In this document: piece by piece, positions 41,992-47,758 of the stretch
Numbering within the stretch: the stretch's first letter is position 1
How the letters are laid out: each line of letters begins with the position of its first letter
NCBI GenBank assembly: GCA_030652255.1
Contig: JAUSAZ010000121.1
Coordinates: forward strand, 1-47,758
Source of the DNA: Myxococcales bacterium
GTDB lineage: Bacteria; Myxococcota_A; Polyangia; Polyangiales; Ga0077539
Direction: 5' to 3'
DNA: 47,758 nucleotides
Position numbers and translations under genes: made by a program
The notes under the pieces: generated by a model
Database searches by the model: none
The model's input: the letters and a program-made list of their open reading frames with translations, nothing else
What the model was told of the DNA's origin: nothing

Positions 41992-42290
41992 CCTCCGTCC
42001 GTACCACTGTGCCGCGTTCCGCTCAATCCCTGCGCGGGCGCGCAGCGGGGCGTGCCAGAGGCGCGAGCAGCCTCCCGCGCGGCGAACCCGCGCCCAGGTG
42101 CGCCCGTGGCCCCGCTCGCCCGTTCAGTCACCCGCTCACCTTGACGCATCACGTCATGCCTCCCGAGGGGGCCGGGGACAGAGTATGTCCCGGCCCGGCA
42201 AACTTGAGCACTACCCGTGCGTCCACCAGGTTCACCCGTCGGATGTGGACGCGATATGCTCGCGGCGGCGATGGGGAGCCCGCGAACCCG
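41992..42290. other. Right border of the acquired island
   Basis: No gene recognised; GC returns to the host level. It holds a strong hairpin (separate entry) and, at 42252-42260, GATATGCTC, a -10-like sequence similar to the promoters above. Confidence 0.4.
42167..42195. terminator. Strong GC hairpin, 11-12-bp stem
   Basis: GGGCCGGGGACA pairs with TGTCCCGGCCC around GAGTA, with one bulged G. It has no T-run. It may stop transcription coming out of the island or be a repeated-element end. Confidence 0.45.
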
Positions 42291-43274
42291 ATGACCGTGC
42301 CTTCCTCCCACGCGGCAGCGCCCGACGTCCGCGAGATGGGGTGGCCTATAGCGACCTTCGTGACCTTCGGCCTTGCCAGCGCGGCGCTGCTGGCCGCGTT
42401 CATGCCGCCTCCGCTGACCTCCGTTCCGGTTATCGTGACGGCCCCGCTCCTCGCATCGCTCGCGGGCAGGGTCGTCGCGGTATCCATCCCTCGCGCCGAG
42501 GGCGACCTCGCGACGGGTCGCGTCCCCTGGTCGCGGTGGCAACCCGACCTCGGGCTGCTGCCACTTGACTATGTCTCCTGCGGTTCAGGCCCCTGCCAAC
42601 CGAGCTGGAGCACCGCGTGGGACGCATGGCGCTGTGGCATCGGCCCCTTCGACTGGCGACTTCATCGGGAACACGCCAATACCACGCTGCACGGCCCGAT
42701 CGACTGCGGTCCCCCGGCCGGGCCGTGGAACAACGGGACCACTCCGCCCGTCGAGTACCGTCTCTCGGCGGACCGTCGTGTCGTGGAATATCGCTGCGCG
42801 CTCGCACCCTGGAGCGACGCCCTGGCGCCCGCCGAACATCGGGCGTTCCGCCTGCTGCCGCCCGACGAGGCGACGCCGACGCCGCGCCCCGAAACGTGGC
42901 CCTACTCCGATCAACGACTGGTCTTCGTGGGCGCGTGGTCGGCGCTCGCGATGCTGGTTGGCGCAGCCACCTGGGCGACCCTCGCGATGCTCGCGAGCGC
43001 GGGCACCCGCAGGTCAACGTCGTCCGCCTACGCAGGCGCCGCAGCGCGCCTCCGGTGGAGGCTCGCGACGGCCTTCGCGCTCTCGTCGATCATGGTGGTC
43101 GCAGGAGCGCGCACGATCGTCCCCTTCCGGCTGTCCAGACGGGACGCGCCGCACCGACTGCCGGCGCTCCCCGCCATGGCTGGACCGTCGTGTACGTTGG
43201 AGGGCCAGTCGCATAACGATGCGCCGGTTGCGCTCCCTGTAGGGACCTACGACCCCAGCAGCGAGCTCGAATAG
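42291..43274 (+). CDS. Membrane protein, 3' half duplicated downstream
   Basis: 327 aa. Two N-terminal helices (WPIATFVTFGLASAALLAAF, VIVTAPLLASLAGRVVAV), an outer domain with Cys pairs (YVSCGSGPCQP, WRCGIGPFDW, IDCGPPAGPWNN, EYRCALAPW), then two C-terminal helices (LVFVGAWSALAMLVGAATWA, LATAFALSSIMVVAGA) and a hydrophilic tail ending SSELE. Start chosen at ATG 42291. The last 140 codons are repeated at 45.95-46.40 kb. Unknown family. Confidence 0.68.
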   Translation: MTVPSSHAAAPDVREMGWPIATFVTFGLASAALLAAFMPPPLTSVPVIVTAPLLASLAGRVVAVSIPRAEGDLATGRVPWSRWQPDLGLLPLDYVSCGSGPCQPSWSTAWDAWRCGIGPFDWRLHREHANTTLHGPIDCGPPAGPWNNGTTPPVEYRLSADRRVVEYRCALAPWSDALAPAEHRAFRLLPPDEATPTPRPETWPYSDQRLVFVGAWSALAMLVGAATWATLAMLASAGTRRSTSSAYAGAAARLRWRLATAFALSSIMVVAGARTIVPFRLSRRDAPHRLPALPAMAGPSCTLEGQSHNDAPVALPVGTYDPSSELE

Positions 43275-43294
43275 CACGCGGGTAGGAGCGTCTG
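42846..43294 (+). repeat. Direct repeat A, about 450 bp
   Basis: Covers the 3' third of the membrane protein gene and 20 bp beyond. It matches 45947-46397 at roughly 90 percent identity by eye, same orientation, 3.1 kb apart. After the end of similarity copy A runs into an IS630 fragment and copy B into an IS5 fragment. Confidence 0.8.
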
Positions 43295-43326
43295 ATCACT
43301 CGCGGGGCGGTCCGACGACCCGGCCC

Positions 43327-43392
43327 CTGATCGACCGCGAGACCGTCCGGCGCCTCCTGGAGACCCACGACTTGAAGCCGTGGCGAGAAAAA
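43327..43392 (+). mobile_element. IS630-family transposase fragment
   Basis: Encodes LIDRETVRRLLETHDLKPW then REK. The R-E-T-V-R-R-x-L ... H-x-L-K-P-W segment is characteristic of the HTH part of IS630 transposases. Nothing else of the gene is present. Confidence 0.6.
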
Positions 43393-43399
43393 CCGGCTC

Positions 43400-43700
43400 A
43401 TGGGCCCTCGGAGGTGATGGGCCGGACTACCTATCCACTGCCCACGCGCCCTCAGCTCCTGCGACAGCTGGTACGTCGCCTCCCGATCCCCGTCGCGGAG
43501 CAACGTCACGAGACGCGGCCCATCGAGCTCGGACAGGCGCCTCACGATCTGCCCGCGGGTGTCGTCACTGCCCTCGCCTTCCGTGGGCGCGAGCGCTTCG
43601 TCGATCGTCGGCGTCGTGGCGGGCGCGAGGGTAGCGCCGCACGCGAGTGGACACTCGGTCGCCGCGGTCCCACGCGAGGGCGCACTGATGATAGGAGTGG
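43400..43700 (-). pseudogene. Minus-strand remnant, possible lipoprotein
   Basis: Frame with good coding character: ISAPSRGTAATECPLACGAT, then DEALAPTEGEGSDDTRGQIV, RRLSELDGPRLVTLLRDGDR and EATYQLSQELRARGQW. No start codon behind the Cys, and the 3' end passes into the IS630 fragment. It probably lost both ends. Function unknown. Confidence 0.42.
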
Positions 43701-43743
43701 GGGGGTTCCGGCGAGGGTCAGGTCACCACCACGTGAGGATGGG

Positions 43744-45708
43744 ATGAGTGAGACGCCGCGACGAGAGCCTCCCCGCTTCGCCCTGGTGATGGCGCTCGGA
43801 ACCACCGCGGCCTTCTGCGTGCGGCCGATCGATCACGTCCCGACCACGTCTCCATCCACTTCCTCGCCCGCGCCCGCGGCAACGCCCCCGCCGCCCGCTC
43901 GCCGGGCGCCGAGTCTCGGTGACCTCGCCGCCGCCCGCGCCCGCGCGCGGACGATGGGCAGCGACGGGCACGTGGCCGTGCTCATGGGCGAGGGCGAGTC
44001 GGCCGTGGTGGTTCACGTGTCCGGGTGCGTCGTCCCGCGCGGGACGGACCTCGTACGCGACGTCGAGGTGGTCCCGGCACCCGACGCGGTGGCGCTCATG
44101 CGAGACGGGGCGTGGGCCATCGACGCGCGCGGCCACTTCTTCGACGTGCCGGACCCGGGGGCGGGCGCCCGCTGCGCCGAGCGTCCGTGCGTCTCGCAGG
44201 AGGTGCCCGGTCACGGGCGGGTGGTGGCCCTTACCGGCTACTACCACGCGCGCCTGGAGGACGGCACCGTCGCCCGGCGCACCCGCGCCGCGGGCGGTTG
44301 GGTCGTGGACGAACCCGACCGCCGCGTCGTGGACCTGAGCGAGGTCGAGCTTGGCGACGACATCCGGCGCGAGCTGCTCCCCAACGGCGACGTGCGGCAC
44401 GTCGTCACCGACACCGCCATCAACCTCGAGACGGGGCGCCCGGACCACCCGCGCCGCGAGTTCGTGACCTCGGCGCTGCGGGTCGCCGACCCGGTCGAGC
44501 TGGTGGAGGAGCGCCTCGGCGACGTGGCCTGCGTCCGCGGGGGCGGCGGCGACCTCCGCTGCGGCGCGCTCTTCGACCACGCCCCGGGCCGCTGGTCGCG
44601 CGAGCTGCGGTGGGCCCCGCTCGACGTCCCGCCGACGGGGACCGTGCAGGTGGCCGTGAGCTCCCGCGAGCTGTGCCGCGTCGGCGCGGACGGAAGCTTC
44701 GCCTGCGCCCAGTTCCTCCCACAGGACGACTACGGTCCGGTCGGCGCGCCGCCGCTCAGGTTCTCACCGGTCGAGGGCCTCGACGACGTGAGCGAGGTCG
44801 CCCTCGCGCGGACCGCAGGCTGCGCGCGTCGGAGGTCGGGCGAGGTGCTGTGTTGGGGCCTGATGTTCCGCCACGGGGGCGTTGTGCGGCGCGACGTGCC
44901 GGTACCCGTCGAGGGCCTCGATGCCGTCGAGGGCCTCGCGGCCTTCGCCGGCTACGTGTGCGCGCTTCACCGCGGGGTGGTGTCCTGCTGGGGCGGCGGG
45001 CTGTTCCGCCACGGCTCCTTCGCCCGCCCGCGGCCGATCTCGAACGACGCCGACGCCACCGGGATCGCCGCCGCCTGGAACACGCTCTGCGTCACGCGCG
45101 CTGGGGGCGGCGTTCGCTGCTGGGCGGGCGACCCCTTCGAGACGCCGCCAACGACCGTGCGCGGGACCCCGCCGGGGGCGCTCCACGACCTCCAGCGCGT
45201 GCGGGGCCACCACTACCACGCGCTCGACGAGCAGGGGACGGCCTGGGTGGCGGACGCGGAGGAGCGGCCGACCTTCTCGTTCCGGCGGGTCGCGCCCCCC
45301 GAAGGGCGCGAGCCCATCGCCGAGGGCGACCATCTCGTCAGCGCGGAACCGGACATCCGCGCGCTCCTGCCGGGTGCGGTGCGCCCAAGGATCTCCGACG
45401 GCGACAACGTCTGCCTCCTCAGCGTGGCCGGCCGCGTCGCCTGCCGGTGGTCCAACGGGTATTCCTACATGCAGCGCGAGGCCTACTGCGCGGGCGTCAG
45501 GCCGGTGTTCACCCCGACGCTCGTTCCCGGTCTCGACGACGCCGTCGAGCTCGCCACAAACGGGGGCCTCACGTGCGCCCGCCGCGCCGCCGGGACCGTC
45601 GTGTGCTGGGGCGCCAACGTGGCCGGCGTGCTCACGGTCGCCGAGTCAGCCCGCGCTCCGCGGCTCCACCGCCTCGACGAAATGCTGGCCCGGACGCTCG
45701 CGCGCTGA
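43744..45708 (+). CDS. RCC1-like secreted protein
   Basis: 654 aa. The N-terminus MSETPRREPPRFALVMALGT then TAAFCV looks like an export signal, though FC is a poor lipobox. A Ser/Thr/Pro-rich linker follows. C-terminal blades: GDLRCGALFDH, GSFACAQF, GEVLCWGLMFRHGG, GVVSCWGGGLFRHGS, GGVRCWAGDPF, GRVACRWSNG and GTVVCWGANVAGVL. This is the RCC1 C-W-G pattern, as in the protein at 1903-3291. The N-terminal half has a different strand-rich domain. The gene sits between direct repeats A and B and may have been duplicated or inserted with them. Confidence 0.78.
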   Translation: MSETPRREPPRFALVMALGTTAAFCVRPIDHVPTTSPSTSSPAPAATPPPPARRAPSLGDLAAARARARTMGSDGHVAVLMGEGESAVVVHVSGCVVPRGTDLVRDVEVVPAPDAVALMRDGAWAIDARGHFFDVPDPGAGARCAERPCVSQEVPGHGRVVALTGYYHARLEDGTVARRTRAAGGWVVDEPDRRVVDLSEVELGDDIRRELLPNGDVRHVVTDTAINLETGRPDHPRREFVTSALRVADPVELVEERLGDVACVRGGGGDLRCGALFDHAPGRWSRELRWAPLDVPPTGTVQVAVSSRELCRVGADGSFACAQFLPQDDYGPVGAPPLRFSPVEGLDDVSEVALARTAGCARRRSGEVLCWGLMFRHGGVVRRDVPVPVEGLDAVEGLAAFAGYVCALHRGVVSCWGGGLFRHGSFARPRPISNDADATGIAAAWNTLCVTRAGGGVRCWAGDPFETPPTTVRGTPPGALHDLQRVRGHHYHALDEQGTAWVADAEERPTFSFRRVAPPEGREPIAEGDHLVSAEPDIRALLPGAVRPRISDGDNVCLLSVAGRVACRWSNGYSYMQREAYCAGVRPVFTPTLVPGLDDAVELATNGGLTCARRAAGTVVCWGANVAGVLTVAESARAPRLHRLDEMLARTLAR

Positions 45709-45940
45709 CCCGCGGGACCCTCTCGATCGACGACGAGTCACGAGCCGCTTGAGCGGCGTGCCCGCGGCCAGCGCCGCGACGAGGGCAGGCGCGTCGGGCG
45801 GGCGGTGGCGGGTCAGCACCCGGCCCACCAGCGACTCCACGGCGGGCGTGAGGCGACCGTCGGCGCGCAGGCGTTCGAGCGACGTGGCGAGGTCGTCGAC
45901 GGAGAGCGGTGCGGCCAGCGCGAACTCGCCGGCCGGCCGG
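45709..45940 (-). pseudogene. Minus-strand gene remnant cut by repeat B
   Basis: Encodes EFALAAPLSVDDLATSLERL, RADGRLTPAVESLVGRVLTR and HRPPDAPALVAALAAGTPLK, then RLVTRR. Helical and clearly protein-like, but with no start codon at the repeat B border and no stop before the RCC1 gene. Unknown family. Confidence 0.42.
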
Positions 45941-45946
45941 GCGCAG

Positions 45947-46397
45947 TTGCAGCCTGCTGCCGCTCGATGAAGCGACGCGGACACCGCGCCATGAGACGTG
46001 GCCCTACTCCGATCAACGACCCATCCTCGTGGGTGCGTGGTCGGCGCTCGCGATGCTGGTCGGCGCAGCCACCTGGGCGACCCTCGCGATGCTCGCGAGC
46101 GCGGGCACCCGCAGGTCAACGTCGTCGGCCGACGCAGGCGCCGCAGCGCGCCTCCGGTGGAGGCTTGCGACGGCCTTCGCGCTCTCGTCGATCGTGGTGG
46201 TCGCAGGAGCGCGCACGATCGTCCCCTCCCTGCTGCCCAGACGGGACGCGCCACACCGACTGCCGGCGCTCCCCGCAGTAGCTGGACCGTCGTGTACGTT
46301 GGAGGGGCGGTGGCAATACGATGCGCCGACTGCGCTCCCTGTCGGGACCTACGACCTTAGGAACGAGCTGGAGTAGCACGCGGGCAGGAGCGTCTAA
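45947..46397 (+). repeat. Direct repeat B, about 450 bp
   Basis: Second copy of 42846-43294; see there. Differences are scattered substitutions, no large gaps, so the duplication is not very recent. Confidence 0.8.
45954..46376 (+). pseudogene. 5'-truncated copy of the membrane protein gene
   Basis: Reads LLPLDEATRTPRHETWPYSD, GAWSALAMLVGAATWATLAM, ending DLRNELE-stop, colinear with the end of the protein at 42291-43274. The frame is kept open through the whole copy, but the N-terminal helices and Cys domain are missing. An in-frame start at 45909 exists but has no signal. It could still make a two-helix protein. Confidence 0.6.
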
Positions 46398-46417
46398 CCG
46401 CTCGCGTGCGCTGATCG

Positions 46418-46501
46418 ACGAAGGTCCGCCTCGTCGTCGATGTTTTCGGGCTCCCAATCACGTTCGAGGTGACCGAGGGCCAGCGGCACGACCTGGGACC
46501 A
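46418..46501 (+). mobile_element. IS5-family transposase fragment
   Basis: Encodes TKVRLVVDVFGLPITFEVTE then GQRHDLGP. The T-K-x-x-x-x-V-D-x-x-G-x-P ... T-x-G-Q-x-H-D block holds the first catalytic Asp of IS5-type transposases. Flanking sequence does not continue the gene. Confidence 0.6.
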
Positions 46502-46831
46502 GTCTCCGTGGGAAGGCGCGGAGGGGCGACCGGGGACGGGCGTCATCCCCGACGGGTTGCGAGCGCCTCACCCGTCGAGGACACTCGTCTGCTCGACGTC
46601 AGCTACATCGGGTCTCCCTCAGTTCGTGTGGAGCTGGGAGGCAAGCGGCTCATGCGGCGAGGAGCCTGTGCCGGAGGAGATTGGCGCGATTCCGCTCCAG
46701 TTGATAGAGCACCCACTATCTGCAGTACACGCTCCCGCGAGCGCTGCCATGAGCTCCCTGGACGCTGCCTTGGCCGGGTTCACGACCCAGGCCACCCGTA
46801 AGAGCGCCGATTGTTGGGCACTCTCAATTGC
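46502..46831. other. Gap with possible gene debris
   Basis: A plus frame at about 46630-46830 reads EPVPEEIGAIPLQLIEHPLS then AVHAPASAAMSSLDAALAGF, fairly protein-like but without a credible start. Nothing else is recognised. GC is slightly lower than around it. Confidence 0.3.
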
Positions 46832-47662
46832 TCAGATCCCGTGGCGTTCGCAGCGGTAAGACTGGGCGGAGCGGTAGGGGACGGACTCGGGGGTCGCGCG
46901 CAGACGACACACCCGGCGACCACTGCGCCACGCGCCGAGCGCCGCGCCAAGCGCCGCGCCGAACGCCGCGAGAGCCACTCCGACGGCAACCTCTGCGGCG
47001 TTCTGGGCGGGTCGATGCGCGCTCCACGCCATTGCGGCCTTGTCGCGCAGGAAGTCGGCCGTGCTGTTGCTCCATTGGACGCACGCCTGGTAGGCGCTGG
47101 GGGCGTTGCCGTAGAGGTCCAGCGCGCGGGTGGTCGTGCTCCACGTCGGGCAGTGCCGACGGTACTGCGCGACTGCGACCACGGCGGCCCGAAGCGCGAC
47201 CGGGTTCGACGGGCCGCGGTGCGTCCTCCAGTAGTCCGCGCCCCAGTTGGACGTCATGATGGTCGCCTCTTCCACAGAGGGCGGACAGCGCAGTTCGGCT
47301 GTCCAGAGGTCGTTCAATTCGGCGTCCAACGGCGCGGCTCGGACGTATGGGTCTGGCGTGCAGCGGGTGTTCGCGGTCACGATCGTGGCGAGCACGGGGG
47401 CGCTCGGGTCGGTGGTGCGCAGGACGGCGATCGTCACGAGCAGGGCTTCGATGTCATTGGCCGACTGTCGGTCGCCGATCCAGGCCACCCAGCCTCCCAG
47501 CGCGGCAGCCGTCAGTAGAACGACCGCCGCGACACGCTGTCGGCGCCCCCGGGTCGTCCAGCGTTCCAGCTCGCAGCGCGGGCACGCAGGCGACGCTTCG
47601 TCGGGCGCGGCGGCGGGAAGGTCTTCTGGGAGAAGTGTCCCCGCGTCGGGTTCACGTGGCAT
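46832..47662 (-). CDS. Large CPRC...CERH membrane protein
   Basis: 276 aa from ATG 47662. N-terminal tail with SPACPRCELERW, membrane helix (VAAVVLLTAAALGGWVAWI), an outer domain of about 150 residues with Cys (NTRCTPDPYVRA, LRCPPSVEEATIM, RRHCPTW, YQACVQWSNS), a second helix with glycine spacing (AVGVALAAFGAALGAALGAW), and a C-terminal tail ending YRSAQSYRCERHGI. Both tails lie on the same side, so CPRC and CERH could share one zinc ion, as in the small proteins at 31187 and 33722. A palindrome lies upstream. Family unknown. Confidence 0.65.
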   Translation of the reverse strand: MPREPDAGTLLPEDLPAAAPDEASPACPRCELERWTTRGRRQRVAAVVLLTAAALGGWVAWIGDRQSANDIEALLVTIAVLRTTDPSAPVLATIVTANTRCTPDPYVRAAPLDAELNDLWTAELRCPPSVEEATIMTSNWGADYWRTHRGPSNPVALRAAVVAVAQYRRHCPTWSTTTRALDLYGNAPSAYQACVQWSNSTADFLRDKAAMAWSAHRPAQNAAEVAVGVALAAFGAALGAALGAWRSGRRVCRLRATPESVPYRSAQSYRCERHGI

Positions 47663-47681
47663 CGAGGGTGCCCATGACCGA

Positions 47682-47694
47682 ACCGTACTACGGT
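47682..47694. promoter_or_regulatory. Palindrome upstream of the CPRC...CERH gene
   Basis: ACCGTA-C-TACGGT, perfect 6-bp arms, 20-32 bp before the ATG at 47662 on the minus strand. It overlaps a TACGGT that could serve as -10, so it may be an operator. Confidence 0.4.
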
Positions 47695-47758
47695 GGCGGC
47701 GCAGCGTAGCGTTCGAAGGGTGCGCCGGGGCCCCTCTACCGCCACCAGGCGCCACCAG

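Overview
The window looks like a chromosomal segment of a high-GC, predatory-type Myxococcota, most like the Polyangia/Sandaracinaceae group. The evidence is the very high GC content, the large number of secreted lipoproteins with Asp/Ala/Val-rich linkers after the lipobox Cys, the Cys-rich and RCC1/BNR-repeat secreted proteins, a formylglycine-enzyme-like lipoprotein, and a DUF4328 membrane protein. No core housekeeping operon, rRNA or convincing tRNA is present. The assignment is by style of protein, not by a marker gene.

Layout. 0-5 kb: XRE regulator, Cys-repeat lipoprotein, RCC1 lipoprotein, the 5' stub of a Tat-exported oxidoreductase gene, a GNAT acetyltransferase and a Tat-type lipoprotein. 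5.6-8 kb: an IS element with a 726-aa DDE transposase and terminal inverted repeats, inserted into a now broken minus-strand gene. 8.5-10.6 kb: a Gly-rich lipoprotein. 10.7-24.1 kb: two back-to-back operons. The minus-strand operon (18.6 to 11.3 kb) has six tightly packed or overlapping genes and the plus-strand operon (18.8 to 24.1 kb) has two. Together they encode four members of a paralogous BNR/Asp-box-like lipoprotein family that share a GWVF..DGT...FLGPL signature; a fifth member lies at 35.7-37.6 kb.

24-34 kb is a patchwork of truncated genes and short repeated modules around an intact SurA-like chaperone gene. The modules are a promoter plus the first codons of a family beginning (M/V)D(T/P)TGCPRC, and a 3' end encoding ATYR....ECPRHP. 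They occur together or alone at several loci, often tail to tail with a second repeated 3' end encoding VVYLP. The intact members are small membrane proteins with a CxxC at the N-terminus and a CxxH at the C-terminus, suggestive of a zinc site made from both tails. A larger member, with the same N-CPRC / C-CERH layout and two membrane segments, closes the window at 46.8-47.7 kb.

34-39 kb: SH3-like lipoprotein, fifth BNR protein, a small hypothetical protein and an FGE-like lipoprotein. 39.3-42 kb: an acquired, lower-GC island. It holds an IS1-family element whose terminal inverted repeats I can place, a ribbon-helix-helix passenger gene, and a three-gene cassette (HEPN-like protein, unknown partner, DUF3467-like protein). 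42-47.7 kb: a membrane protein gene whose 3' half is duplicated 3.1 kb away around an RCC1 gene, with IS630 and IS5 transposase fragments next to the two repeat copies.

Many genes here are broken. Several of the frameshifts lie in or near runs of 5-7 G or C, so sequencing error should be excluded before calling them pseudogenes. Many intact genes have a TAnnnT -10-like hexamer only 6-8 nt before the start codon and no Shine-Dalgarno sequence, which suggests leaderless transcription.
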